From the NCBI GenBank assembly GCA_950295325.1, contig OX485803.1:4526001-4590000 (forward strand): a stretch of 64,000 nucleotides of DNA, in the 5' to 3' direction. The notes beneath the pieces were generated by a model, which had not been told where the DNA came from, made no database searches, and saw only the letters and a program-made list of their open reading frames with translations. The DNA comes from Polytrichum commune (lineage: Eukaryota; Streptophyta; Polytrichopsida; Polytrichales; Polytrichaceae). Shown piece by piece: positions 34,539 through 46,931 of the stretch (positions are counted from its first letter, which is position 1; each line of letters starts with the position of its first letter). Position numbers and translations under genes: made by a program.

Positions 34539-34673
34539 GGTGAAACAACATGTACACTGGTTCCTTGGAGGCAAGGGTTTAGGCATCCAACAAGGAACAA
34601 GTGTATGGATTGGTTCGCCCAAATCGATGATTGGGCAAACCAAGATGTCATGACTAAATGGAAGTTCATGTGA
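34539..34673 (+). pseudogene. Conserved coding-like fragment R, copy 1
   Basis: An open stretch of 44 codons contains CTLVPWRQGFRHPTRNKCMD and WFAQID, ending at TGA. The same peptide with substitutions (LVHWKQGFRHPTRNECM, WFAQIG) is encoded on the minus strand at about 46932-47024. About half of the differences are at third codon positions and silent, which suggests both derive from a protein under selection. I do not recognise the family; a transposon protein or a captured gene piece is likely. Confidence 0.45.
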
Positions 34674-35980
34674 GTCATGTGTGCAAGGTTCCCTGAGATG
34701 TAGGGGTCTAAAACCCTCATAGAAGCCATCGCCAACAACTTGCGCCAACAAAAGAGTGCAACATGAAACACGTTAACGCAATTTGGGAAGAAAACATATA
34801 TGTTGTATAGCTGCATTGTGAAGAGCTGGAGGATATCGGGTGATTGATTGGAAGATGCAAAATTTGTTCCATGAGTTCACCTTGCATAACACATATGAGT
34901 ACACGTGAGTGCACAAAAGGAAAATTGATTTGAACTTTTATATACTGCGTATAGATATGCTACACAAATTATAATGCAAAAGTTATAATACATATATAGT
35001 GGACCTCTAGAATATATAAAACATTTGTACTTGTATGGTAAGACCACTTATTGAGGCTCATTTATTTGGGAGTATGAAGGAAGATGAGGAGTGTGACTAT
35101 GATCACACATGGATCAATGATTCTAGTGCACAAGGTGGTGACAAGGAAAATTGTAGTGTTGGACAGTGATCGGGGAGATTTTTGGGAATAATTGGTTGAG
35201 ATCCTAGTGTTTGCAAGTCCAGCCAGTTACATGTTGACATACTCTAGATTTCCTTTATTAAATTGGGGTATATCATATAAATTCCTTTAAAATGATTGGT
35301 AATTCTCCTGTAGTCTTGAACTTCAACCGGCTACTTTTAGCCTTCAAGTAAAAGGCTACAAATTGCAAGTATGAAACTTTGATGGCCATCTTGAGAAAGA
35401 AAACGGTAGTTGCAGTCTTGTAAATGAACGAAAGAGAATGTTTGAATGGAATTTGTTGATCTAGTGACTTTAAGGTGGGATGTGCATTGAAAGACCACCC
35501 CCTTCCAGTAGTGGTGGACAAACAACATGCATAAAAACCCACCCTAAGATTATTCAGTGTTGTGCTTCCGTTTTACGGACCCATGGAATATAACAATAAG
35601 ATGACTCAAATTCAGACTGAGCTCCCAACATCCAATGGTTATTTTCCTAAGGCCCACATAATGAACGCACAACATTGAGTAATGTTATGGGCCTGGAAGC
35701 AAACTTAAAGACTTATTTATTACAAATATTGCAATAAGATATGTGTGCCTTTTTTTGGCTGTAAATCTCCTAAATTGGACACTTGTGTGTTGAGTGATAT
35801 ACGGCATGGTTTGTCAGCACAAACTCAAAAAAGACATGTGTTATAGTGAGATTGAATTTTGTGTAAAAAATGAACCACTTTGTGTTCAATAATAATACAA
35901 TTTTGGAGGACCTATGTGATTGTTTAAAGAGTAAGAAAATATTTTTCCTACGACTCTTATAACTTTTGCATCTCTACTTC
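34674..35980. other. No gene seen
   Basis: AT-rich DNA with short frames only. A possible decayed foldback with GTTGTGC and GCACAAC words at about 35561-35680 resembles the family N/M termini (AACATTGAGTAATGTTATGG). Confidence 0.5.
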
Positions 35981-36192
35981 ATAACATTACTAAGTAACCA
36001 CATGATGGTCTCTTTCCAAAGAAAGAAACTGTGATTATAAAATTGTGATAATTTACAGTTGCTTGTTGAAAGGTTCACAGTATATAACATGAGTGCTACC
36101 CATCATAACGAAATTCCTGAAATTAAAGAAAAAAATCATGTGATACATGGTTCCACGAAACACAATCAAAGAGTTGTGTAATGTTAAGTTCA
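35980..36192. mobile_element. Small MITE, family N copy 1
   Basis: It begins CATAACATTACTAAGTAACC and ends GTTGTGTAATGTTA. The interior word TGGTCTCTTTCCAAAGAAAG is shared with copies at about 37780 and 38020. The target site is unclear. Confidence 0.6.
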
Positions 36193-36984
36193 AATATGAA
36201 ACTTGAAATGATAGTGTATGTGATTCATCATAATCGCAAAGTAGGATGGGATGTGGAGGAGAGGGAGAAAATAACATACCCTTTTCTCGGGGGGTTCAGT
36301 GGCGAAAATCGTAGAACAACGTGCGATAAAAAATAGGGTCCAATATATTCATTGTAGATAAATTTTGGAAAAATTGTACATGTAAAATACCATCACATAT
36401 AATATTTTCAGGCTTTTTACATGTAAAATACCATCACCTTTTAATTTTTTTTGCAAGGTAAATAACCCCCCCAATAAATAGGTCCCGAACGCACATGTAT
36501 GCAAAATATAAGAGGGAGTGAACCCCCCGAGACCCTTTTTCATTGGTCACGTCCTTTTATATTTTCTATATGGACCTCACCTAGCGTAGTGTGTGTGACA
36601 GGTTACATGCTAGTGAATGGTCGACTATTGAGTAAAGGTCAAACACAGACAAATGATGGGCTAGGGTACCCAACTGAAGGAACACTATATAGTCCTATTA
36701 GAGTGGGTTACCATTCGGAGGTACTCATTGCTATAACATTACATAACCGAGTGTATAATATTTTACTCAAACTTGAAATTATATAAATAGTTATTATGCA
36801 CATCAACGAATATGATACAACTTACTTGGTAAAAAACGATAATGTTGGTAAAAATATATAGCAACATGTAACTCCAAATTGGTAACCCATACTAATAGGC
36901 CTATTTAGTGTAATGTTTGTTACCCAAGTTGACAGTTGTCAGTCTCAAGAGGCGCACTAAAAATATGTGGTCGTTATCAATTTC

Positions 36985-37680
36985 TTTTTCTTGATCATAT
37001 GTAATTATATGTGGTTGGTGTGTGGTCAAGTGAGGATCAAAGAACAAACATAATAAAGGCATGTGGTCAAAGAGATTGGATTATTTGTCAACTACTCCAT
37101 ACTCGATAGTGAACACAATTGGGAGGACCTATGTATTCAACGAAAGAATCAACAAACATGCGCTTTGGTAACCATAGCTAGGGAAGACCGGATTTTCAAT
37201 ATGATTTCCGTGGATGTTTCATCATAGATTTGCTAATGCAATACAAATTTGAAGACACTAATCTAATCAAATCAATGTGGAGAATATGCAGAAGTAACCG
37301 AACGGCATCCGCATGCCTTGCATGCTCAAAAGATAGAACAAAAGTACATGATCCCAAACTTAATGTTCAAGGATATATCCAACCAGATTTTCAAGACGCA
37401 TAGAATATACAATAAAGATTGAAGAATGTTATGTCCTGAGCGGATTGACAACTAGGAATGTCAAAGGCGTGGGAAGGGAGAGAGAAATCATTTGTGTACT
37501 TCTCATTCATCCAACATAAAATAGTGTGCAGCCTGGAGATGATTGATAATAGTTTATTTGACATTATAATTAGCATCAAAGACCCCAAAATTACAATTAG
37601 TCCAAGTCATTTGACATGAATCAACCTCAAACTTATGTTGGGTCAACTTTAATGTTAAATGGATGAGAGGTATGTTTGTA
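36985..37680. repeat. Dispersed repeat family G, copy 2
   Basis: It shares GGTGTGTGGTCAAGTG, GATCAAAGAACAAAC, AACACAATTGGGAGGAC, GATTTGCTAATGCAA and ATGGATGAGAGGT in order with 57270-58150. It ends against a TC microsatellite. Confidence 0.7.
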
Positions 37681-37684
37681 TGCG

Positions 37685-37686
<2 letters not shown>

Positions 37687-37735
<49 letters not shown>
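37687..37735. repeat. (TC)n microsatellite
   Basis: About 24 uninterrupted TC units are seen directly. Confidence 0.95.
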
Positions 37736-37736
<1 letters not shown>

Positions 37737-37777
37737 GTTGGATGTTTTCACAATAACTTACAGGGTCACATGCATAT

Positions 37778-37981
37778 CTTGTTGCACAACACTATCAAGT
37801 ACCTACACAATGGTCTCTTTCCAAAGAAAGCCGGTTGTGATTAAAAAACTCCAATAATCTACAACTTCTTGTCGAAAAGTTCACAATACACAACATAAGT
37901 GCTCCTCATAAACATGACATCCCGTAATTAAAGGAGAATCATGTGATACCCAATCCTGACGGAGTTGTGTAATGTTATGGT
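37778..37981. mobile_element. Small MITE, family N copy 2
   Basis: It is a diverged copy of 35980-36192 with TGGTCTCTTTCCAAAGAAAG near the left end, AGTGCTCCTCAT in the middle and GTTGTGTAATGTTATGG at the right. Confidence 0.6.
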
Positions 37982-38019
37982 AATTGTAACTTGTATATGT
38001 TCAATATGTTGAATTATCA

Positions 38020-38220
38020 CAACATCACTAAGCAACTAGATGATGGTTTCTTTCTAAAGAAAGAGGTTACGATTAAAAAAACTCTAATAAGTGTCACAAA
38101 CTCTATAGTATACATCACCAATGCTCCCCATGAATGTGAAATCCCGTAATTCAAGGAGAATTATTCTTGCATGATACATGGTACCCCGGAACACAACCAA
38201 GGAGCTTAGTAATGTTATGG
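38020..38220. mobile_element. Small MITE, family N copy 3
   Basis: The left end CACAACATCACTAAGC and the right end GCTTAGTAATGTTATGG are inverted repeats. The interior matches copies 1 and 2. A family C MITE follows directly. Confidence 0.65.
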
Positions 38221-38223
38221 TAA

Positions 38224-38581
38224 GGGTCACTTCACACAATAGCCAAATGCTATGACCATGTAATTGTGAGGCCCCTTGACTCTCATCCAAAGGCCATACT
38301 AGTTGTCTAAGGCCCTTGACTCTAAAGTGGTGTGCTAGAATTTGCATCAAGCCTACCTCTTGGAGGTGGGCCTAACGCAAATTCCAATAGACCATGAAAC
38401 ATTATCCATAGTCTATCATGTAGAAATCCATGTACACTCTTCGTCCATGATAATTTCTTTGGCCCCTTAGACCACCACCTTCTAGTGTGAAGTGAACTTG
38501 GATGGTTTTGGCTTGTTCAACTAATGAGAGATCTTAGAATGCAATGGTCACGGGCCTTCAGTCTCATGTGTGAAGTGGCCC
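38224..38581. mobile_element. Tourist-like MITE, family C copy
   Basis: It runs from GGGTCACTTCACACAATAGCC to CATGTGTGAAGTGGCCC, with TAA before (38221-38223) and a mutated AAA after. The interior (CCCACCTCTTGGAGGTGGGCC, ATGAAACATTATCCAT) is shared with the other family C copies. Confidence 0.78.
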
Positions 38582-39015
38582 AAAGTATTGGCAACAAAAT
38601 GTTTTCCCTCGGCATGCATGAATGAGGCTCCCCTTGAGGATGTTAATAGCCCACCCACACACTCGTGCAAGCCACCAATGAATAGTTTCTACCAGCACTG
38701 GTTACATCAAGTGGCACTCATTGGCCAAATCAACTCTAAAAACGGCCCATGCTAGTAGAATTTCATGATCATCCTAGACCCACCTCTTTTTGATAGGGCC
38801 AAAAGCGATATCAAGCAGGTCATGAAACATTATCCACTTACTACCATATATGACGTCATGTATATTTTTTTCATCCATTTGAAGTTCTTTGGTCCCTCAA
38901 TACTTCAAGTTCCTATGTAAAATGAACTTGGACCATCTGCAGCTTCTCGATCAATCACACATATGATTTGTATAGCAGGGGCCAAGGGCCCTCAAGCTCT
39001 AGTGTAAAGTGGTCC
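38582..39015. mobile_element. Tourist-like MITE, family C, decayed neighbour copy
   Basis: The right half parallels the preceding element (CATGAAACATTATCCA, then GAACTTGGA). It ends GTGTAAAGTGGTCC followed by TTA at 39016-39018. The left end is not preserved. Confidence 0.6.
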
Positions 39016-39018
39016 TTA

Positions 39019-40620
39019 AGCTATGTAATTGGTTTAGTGTCAAAGTTGTTCAAGGAATTTTTTTTGTACAATCCTCTCAAGTCTCTAGGCAAGATTTAGA
39101 GTATGAAGTATGGTGTCGCAAAGTTATGTGTTCTACATAACTCTATGATTAAATTCCCACCCATGTCTCATTACTACTAGAATTGTGGGGCCTAGAACAC
39201 ACTTCCATTTGACATGGGCGGTCATTAAGACACAACCCCAATTACAAGTGTCAAGTCCAGCCTATCACTCTCATAAATGTCAACTATGCCTATCCCATGC
39301 CTCTTTGAGTAGTCTCACCCTCACTAGGCTATTAACTTTCCCTCTCCATGTGGGAGTGAACTTTCTTCAAACTTATCATTAGGTACACAATCATGCTTCC
39401 TTCATAAGGTTATTGTCTGTCTAGGACTCATGTGATCCCCTACCTTTAAAGGAATAACTTGCTTTTCATTCGCTTTCCAATGCCATCGCCCCTATCCATG
39501 CAATTATTCCGTACTCCCTTTCACATGCTAAGTGGATTGGTTCGGAGACTTATTGCCAACAACCTCTCTCATGATTTGTATGGCTTCTCACACTTCCTAT
39601 TTACTTTCTTTCTCTCTTGGCCTTCCACCAAACCCGATTCATTCAATTGGGTTTGCTTTCAGCTCTCCCAAATCTTAATCCTCATCTGCCTGATTCACTC
39701 GAGACTGGCTCTATGATGTCTTCCTATGTCACATTATTACTCGACACTTGACATACGCTCGTCTCTATCTTCTTCATTCACTCTTGCTACTTAGCCTATC
39801 CCCTAATTTTTTTTTTTTGCTTATACTCATACTTAATTCCACCTTCTATGTTACTTTCAGTATGATTACTTCTCAAACTATCATCTTCATGATCATTCTC
39901 TTAGTTCTATGCTCTTTCTTGGTTTTACCTCGTCTCACAAGGCTATTGCCAAGAACTCTCTCAAATACATCAACCTTGGTTCTTATAGCCTTCAACCACT
40001 CCACTCCCAACTTCAATAGACTACTCATTTAGAATGACACTTATGACCATCACTCTTGTACCAAAAAATGTGGCTTACAATCTCTACCAGTGTCAACCTA
40101 ATATAGTTTTTTTTAATACTATTCAAGTATTGATAATGAGGATTCACTGCTTTGTTCTTTCTTTTAATGACAATAGGGTATGGATATTTGATGGTGTACT
40201 TGTTTCTATTCCATTCAAGTCTAGATATCATGCAAGAGTTTTCTTACCTAGGCAAATATACTAGTATCACTATGCCAATGTAGAATGGTACTAACCCAAA
40301 CAATAACTTGGGTATACAAAAATTCTCTCGCCTTGACATATATACCAAACAAAAATTTGATTATTACAATCAATTTTAGAACCCACAGGTCGGTTCTTTG
40401 ATTTTTTGATATGATAGAAATGAAAGTTTTGAACCTAGAATAAGCTTACATGGCCCCAAACAACAACATTCCAAACAATTGCTTTGTTAGATTGACATGT
40501 CCAATATAGACCTCTCATGGATTGGTCGTGCTAATTTTGCAAGCATGTTCTCTGCAACCGTGTTGCTTGGATTTTGTGTTCAACTACCTAGTTACATGGA
40601 GTGACAAACTATTGACAAAC
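39019..40620. other. No gene; pyrimidine-biased stretch 39190-40060
   Basis: The plus strand is strongly C/T-biased over 870 bases, which creates Leu/Ser/Phe-rich frames that look like membrane proteins but have no motif. Similar words (ATTGCCAACAACCTCTCTCA near 39550 and ATTGCCAAGAACTCTCTCAA near 39946) recur about 400 bases apart, suggesting an old internal duplication. Confidence 0.5.
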
Positions 40621-40631
40621 ATATCGGGGGG

Positions 40632-41090
40632 TTGACTCTTTGTTGGAAACCTAAATGACGTGCGTGGGTCACAATGAAATTACCCCCCCTCCTTTTTATA
40701 CAAGACATTCATAAAAAATAAAAATGTATACGTACTAATGGCAAACTAGAAAATGGACTTGTGTATTCATACTAAGATTTTTAGTTTAATGTGATAAGTG
40801 CCTCCACTTTATATACAAATATAATCCATGAATTAAATATGTCATTATTGCATATAAAATCCACTTTCACTTTCCAAGGAGAAAGTCATTGAATGTTTTT
40901 TCATCCATAGCATATAACTCAATGATTGCATCAAGCAAACAAAGACAAGAGAGCACAACAAGTTAGCCAAAATTGAGAGAGCAAGCTCAAGGGAGCCCAT
41001 GAGCCTCCAGTTTGTGGAAGCCTAGGACCAAATGCAAACTCCAACAAGAATGGACAAGGTAGCCGTTGAGGAGTACTACCATATGACAAA
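40632..41090. repeat. Dispersed repeat family E, copy 1
   Basis: It shares GGAAACCTAAATGACGTG, AAGTGCCTCCAC, AACTCAATGATTGCAT and CAAGGGAGCCCATGAG in order with 48552-48975. No coding frame is present and the type is unknown. Confidence 0.75.
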
Positions 41091-42529
41091 TAATGGAAAA
41101 AAATATAACTTGCATGAAAGTAACACATCTATTGTCATTTTCTTCTCTAAACCCTAGGACCCCTTTTGGTACATCTATCTTTACTTCAACATTTTTTTAA
41201 AGCCTTTTTAGACATACACACCAGAGAGAAATAACACCTCTACATTGTGTATACAATGTATGCTAATGCCTCAAGTAAAATTCCTTCTTACACTCATGTT
41301 AATTCATATGTGATATGAAGAGTCCACCCCCTAGGACAAACATCAACTTACTATAGGTACATGTAGATAAACATATACTCAATGCACACTTCCATGTGCT
41401 GAAAAAGTTGACATTAATCATTGGATGACACAAATTTGGACCTCCATTCCATATATGCGAGTTTTCCTCTAAAAAACAAGAATCGGTGGCATGCACAATT
41501 GTCGGGGGACGTTGAAGTTGGAGGAGGGGGACTTGTGATTGCCTCTCTATTCCAGAACATGGGATTGACTTTTAGTTGATTGAAAATGAATATAAAAATT
41601 CATAAACATGTTGGTGTGGACTCAAGATTGTTGTATGTTACACTATGTATATGGTTTTGTAGTGGCATATTCTTATCATTCAAACCTTGCCCAAAGTTTC
41701 ATATTTTGGACATTATTCTATTTTTTCTAGGATTTCAAGATGCAAAGTTCATTGAATCAACTCATGCCACATTCAAGTGAGTAGTCAAGTTGACCACACT
41801 CCAAACATAGCAAATCTACTTTTTCATATATTTGCCCCCCTACTCCGCATGCAAATGCTTGACCAACAAGATGCTTGAAGTTACTTGTGAAACTTTATGA
41901 ATGTCGGCGAACATGAAACTTAGTTTGCTTGGTTGGAGCAACCTGGACATGGAAGGTGTCTCCCCTTACTCCCATGAAGGTAGATGTGCCTCAGATGGAT
42001 ACTTTCCTCTGTGCACCCACTTCTTGTAGGAAGTAAAACACCCAATTAGTGTAGGATGATGAGCAAATCCAAATCGTGCCCGTCGCCATTTGTGTCATAA
42101 TTTTCAGAGCTCATAAGAATATCTTATTCAATATGAAAGTCAATATTCTCGTTCTCATTAAGTGGTCATATAGGTCCCCTCAATCATGTTGACTATTGAA
42201 CCCAAAACAATTAGCATATTTTTGAGCATGTAGTCCAATCCGTTGTATACACGTGCCTTTTAGGTGCCAGTTCTTAAATCTACACCTATCAACATACCAC
42301 TTAAATATAGGTGCCCCTATTATTGTTGTGTTCGGTCAGGCATGTCTATCTTACCAACATATAAGCCCTCAACTATCATCTTGTGTCGGTGAAAGAAATA
42401 TGAAAGTTTAGCACCATGGGGATTTTCAATTTCTTAGTGACGTAGGGACAATCTTTCGGTGATGTAGAATGATTGCATGGCATGCCTCCTATGCTTGTAG
42501 TGTTCAAAGTCCAAAGCATGAAAGCTCAC
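41091..42529. other. No gene seen
   Basis: AT-rich DNA with only short frames and no repeat ends that I can pair. Confidence 0.55.
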
Positions 42530-42915
42530 ATTCGCAACAAAACTATTGTTGGCTCACTTGTGGCTGGTGCTTTGCCACATTCCCAGCCCTAAGTAGCTGA
42601 GAACGAGAGAGTTCATGGTTGGATGTGTTCCACTTGGCTTTGTTCCAAGCTTGTGGATGTATATACAAATCTAGCATGTTGGTGGATTTACGAATTTTGT
42701 AGTGACTCCAACGCTTACGAGTTCACCGATAGATGTGGACATACATTGGCGATAATCTAACTTACTTGTCACCGGCTCGCGTGTGGCCGTTTCGCCACAT
42801 TTCCATAGACAATATAAGGTACGAAAGAACTAGAGGAGTCAATGCTTGCATGTGTCCACTTGGCTTGTTCCAAGGTTGTTGTGTGTGTACAAATGGCAAC
42901 TTCCCATATAATTAC
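42530..42915. repeat. Two diverged direct repeats, period about 215
   Basis: Segments near 42550-42690 and 42757-42905 share the series CACTTGTGGCTGG / CACCGGCTCGCGTGTGGC, TTTCGCCACATT, CCACTTGGC and TTGTTCCAAG. The unit has no recognised function. Confidence 0.6.
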
Positions 42916-43440
42916 CGCATGAGACAATGATGGTGATGATGTGAAGTTTGCCGGATATGGACATTCATTATATAGGAGGGGAAACCGGTCTAGCCATAAC
43001 ACTCCAAAATATCTTTGCCCGAGATATTTTTCTCAAGGATCTACATGATACTCACAAGGCGAGGAGTCTCAAAAGAACACACAAATCACATGCAAGTTGA
43101 TCGGATTAGATTGTAAATCGGGTGGGAACTCTATTGCGCTTTTTCTCTTTTTCCGGGGCCTACCACTCCCTCCTTGTGCTCTTTTTGGGTGTGACTCATC
43201 ATCAAGTGGCCGGGGTTACGAATGCTCTTTTCCCCACACCATGCCCTTTTTACACATGTCGCCCTTAATGGAACTCCCCGGCCGCCTGCCCTTTTGCCTT
43301 TGACCACCTGTGACGCCACCTCGTAGTTCCTTCTCCAACTAGAAAAACTGTCACCCAAGTCTCCTCCTCTACCAATCACCCTTTTCTTATGCTTTTTGTT
43401 TTACACTACCATCTCTTTGCTGTGTTGAGGAGGTAGTAAT
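42916..43440. other. No gene seen; GC-richer patch 43090-43330
   Basis: Frames of 68 and 82 codons overlap on opposite strands here; neither shows a motif. The patch may be a decayed gene piece. Confidence 0.4.
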
Positions 43441-43443
43441 TAA

Positions 43444-43868
43444 GAGCACGATCACACATTCTAAATAGCATCATACGCTAACACAAAAAGGGCTGCTAAA
43501 TTGGGTAACATTATGACAAAGGGGAGTAGTCGCATTACATGTCCCACACGTTCGTTTTATAGGAGTTTCATAAGCTGTGGGTCTTGTGATCAAATCTAAT
43601 ATCTTACGATAAACGGGGCGTTACATAGAAATAGTTGAAGCTAACATCTTATATGGTCAAAGAATGTTGAGATATTGGTGATTGATTCTCTTATAAAGGA
43701 GTTGAAAGCTTGGCCGCAATATACCCAAGCTATTCCGGTCCATGAGGGCTTTCCGGACGTTGCCAACGAAATTATAATGATTGGGCATGGTGCATGGGTC
43801 CAACTCGCAAGCTAAACATGGCATTGTTTCCTTGCGGGACGTTGTATGAAGAATTGTTGAACATGCTC
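43444..43868. mobile_element. Family Q element, probable Tourist-like MITE
   Basis: It starts GAGCACGATCACACATT after TAA (43441-43443) and ends TTGAACATGCTC before TAA (43869-43871). The ends pair as short imperfect inverted repeats. The left 260 bases match 27469-27709. Confidence 0.6.
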
Positions 43869-44258
43869 TAAGGTGGAAGTGCTTAAGTATTGTGGAGACC
43901 TAAAATATAGGTTATAGAATAGCTCTTTCCCATTCTCACCTTCTTAATGGATGAGTTCATCTATTCATGGCAAACCTAACATGCTCTTGTGCATGAACAC
44001 CTCATCCGGCTCAAGTTCAATGGCATTTAGATAAACTTATCCTTTATGACTAAAAAAACTTTAGTAAGGAAAACCCCCCTCCCCTCCCCCAACATCAGGG
44101 GTAATTTATTCCAGATGGGGCCCATTGCTCGCTGTGTTTTCATAGACACCATACAGCTAGTAGAGTCAACTCCTCATGTGAGTCCAACAACCCTCGGGAT
44201 CGAGAGATATTGGACATGTCGGGTTGAATGACATTTGCATAAACTTATGTATTATGGT

Positions 44259-44420
44259 TGCATAACATTGTTCAGATCCATGATAGTGTTCTATGAAACT
44301 TACAACATTCCATATAATATTCCCAGAAATTCCCCACATTCAATCCGAATATAAAGAACATTTTGTGGAATACTGTCAATTCCACATAACACTGTTATGA
44401 ATCTGTATAATGTTATGTGA
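44259..44420. repeat. Foldback of repeat family H
   Basis: The left arm CATAACATTGTTCAGATCC and the right arm (complement CATAACATTATACAGATTC) are inverted, with AGTGTT beyond in both. Single arms recur at 33284 and 46795. There is no transposase and no clear target duplication. Confidence 0.65.
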
Positions 44421-45690
44421 AAAAAATCAAGTAGAAAAAGAGGAAGATAATACACCGCCCCCCCCCCTCCCACCCCACCCCACCCCAAAATAAAGAAGAA
44501 AAAGTCGAGGGTCAATCGATCCTCACGGAAGCCCATTGCTCGCTATGTTTTTACCTTCCCAATGCTCACCATGAACACAATGATGCACATAGCTAGACAC
44601 CACGAAGCTATTAGAGTGAGCTAGCTCCTCGAGTTTTTTCAACAACACTTATTAGGGTTGAGATATATAGATTGAACACGTCGCACAAGGTTTCGCCCCC
44701 CAATGTTATGTTTGACTGGGGGCCGGGCGGGGGGGCTTCGTGTTGAATCTCGGCCTAAGTTAACTTGTAGTTTAAATAAGTAATGGCACAGCGTGATAGT
44801 GCCGACCACCAAGATGCCAAAAGAGGCTCAAAAGCAGATGCACCCGCCTGCCTGCCTGCACAAACGTGCGCATGTGCTCATCTTCGAGGAAGTATCATGA
44901 GGCTTTGTAGGGATTCGACATGGTGTCTATGTAAGCCCCTATGTTCGGGGAAAACCGACGGCTAGTTCATTATCAGCCGATGGATTTCCCCTCATGGCCG
45001 GTCCAAATTTCCAACCATCGGATGGCAATCCCAATGTAATTTCAATCCTTTGGCAATTAGCTGATGGACTAGAAAATGTCCCGGAAATGTAGCCGATTCT
45101 TCTTGTGAGTTACTGGATTTCAGCCGGAAGCATCCAGAGCGCTATTTGTCTAGGGCATCTGATGATGCACTTGAGGAAGTACCCTAAACCTTAAACTTTT
45201 TGATTTATGCAACCTTTCCATGACCAAATCCAATTGCTTCTATGAAGAATCGGGGGACCCTTGGCCTTCAAGTGGTGAAGGCATTGCTAGGTTCAATTCC
45301 TGCCAAGGATATTAACTCTTCAAATTTAAAGTTTTGAACATGCCTTTCTTTTCACTTATTCAAGATTTTGTACGAAGAAATGATTTCTAATAACTTTTCA
45401 TACATTTATTAAACAATTAGTGCCGATATGAATTCCATTTAATTGGATATTGGCCAATGAAAATATGAAAATATAGGCAATTGGCCGATTGAGTTTACAA
45501 AAGACTGGCTCTTGCCGATGTAAATTGGAAAAAATCCGACCCTTTGTAGCAACTACTGGCAATTAGCCACTAAGGCTTCAAAAACTTCCCGAACTCTGGT
45601 AAGCCCATCAAATCAATCCACTGGGAAGAAGATGCAAACCACGTTGTCGTGAACTATTCTATAGCTTGGAACTATGCTGCTATTCTTTAA
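44421..45690. other. No gene seen; possible tRNA-like piece at 45258-45310
   Basis: A C-run with CCACCCCA repeats lies at 44457-44486. The words GGCAATTAG and TAGCCGA/GGCCGAT recur between 44970 and 45600. At about 45258-45297 TGGCCTTCAAGTGG is followed by AGGTTCAATTCC, a good box B; see findings. Confidence 0.45.
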
Positions 45691-45790
45691 GGGCCGGTGC
45701 ACATGGGGTCCCAAGTTCTACTCATGTTGGTAAGTCCCAACGTAGAGGCAAAGTCCCAACTTCTTCTTCGTTTCAGTTGGCACCATTCAT
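45691..45790. mobile_element. Left part of a family D MITE
   Basis: TTAA is followed by GGGCCGGTGCACATGGGG, TCCCAAGT and repeated AAGTCCCAAC words, as in the element at 31344-31614. The right end is missing. Confidence 0.55.
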
Positions 45791-45819
45791 TCATGTGGCA
45801 TCTCCTAACACTAGAGAGA

Positions 45820-45842
45820 AAGGAAAGGAAAGGAAAGGAAAA
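45820..45842. repeat. (AAAGG)n microsatellite
   Basis: Four AAAGG units and flanking partial units are seen directly. Confidence 0.9.
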
Positions 45843-46149
45843 CGAACGTCGGTTTGTTTTACAGCAACATGCGATGTCCATTCGCCGATCCTCTACCATG
45901 TCTGCATGGATATGGGGGTGAGGGTGGGTTAATGCCTATTTGTAATGGGTGGATTGGTTGTTAGGGCTATGTCTGGTGGGGTTAGTAGTTTTTTATCTAG
46001 CGGTATTGGGGCTCGCTTTTTCTCTGCATTGTTGTCGTTTATTGGGCTCATCGGTTGCCAATGCATGAATAATACTATCTCTTGTGTTGTTTCCATAACT
46101 CAATTGAAGATTTCTTGGGGATTCCCTCAAGGATTTTCCCAAATTCTTA

Positions 46150-46795
46150 TTTGTATGACCAAACCCAAGTCCATTCTTGGATTAAAAAATGACGTGATAA
46201 AATTGAATTTAATGATATCGATGGTTGCACTAATAGTTGTAACATCAACTATATCATATTGAAATTTGATATTCAATTTATCCAACTCGTATAAACGATC
46301 TACAAGCAAGTTCAAATAAAAATGGAATATAAACGAGCACATGATCTCATACCAATGGGGCTCTTTATCTCTAAATAATTCCAACACCGCTAGCATGCAC
46401 TGTAGTAAGTGGGTCATGACATTACCTTGAGAAAATCATTATACTGCAAGAATTTGTAAAACCACTACATAATCATCTTTAAATAAATCATTCGACAATC
46501 GTGTCAACTTGTTGCGTTGATTTGTACTACAACCCACCCACTCATAAACTTTGTTGGCAAAACGATCCAACATTTGAAACTTATAAAAAAATCTAGCTAT
46601 ATCTCCTATAGCTAAAGCTTCACAATGTGCAATACAATGCACATTTATGAGAGTTGAAACCTCTGCACACATTCTAGCCGCTAGTTCCGTACGGTGTTCG
46701 GTCATACGAGAAGCCTCGTCAATGGCTAAAGCTACTTGGTTGAGAACCATCCAATGCATTTTCTCCAATAGTCCAGTGATAATACCATCCGTCCC
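46150..46795 (-). pseudogene. Dead hAT-like transposase (DUF4371-type) fragment
   Basis: Two minus-strand frames continue one protein. The first contains ELAARMCAEVSTLINVHCIA, then HCEALAIGD and FANKVYEWVGCS, and ends VLQILAV. The second, after two successive stop codons at about 46430-46436, continues FSQGNVMTHLLQCM and then VLELFRDKEPHW. The HCIAH..ALA motif, the KVYEW motif and the following region belong to the catalytic core of hAT-like transposases of the DUF4371/ZNF862 type. The two stops stand where the family has conserved Arg-Trp (AVRW), so single-base decay is likely. Ends, zinc finger and dimerisation domain are missing. Confidence 0.75.
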
Positions 46796-46931
46796 ACAAA
46801 ACGTTGTTATGAACCTGAATAATGTTATGTTTGTTGATCCGAATCATGTTAAAATAATCATTTACATGTTATAAAGACAATCCACTGCATTTTCACCTCC
46901 GCAACGAATGAGTCTACGTAGATACCACAAA

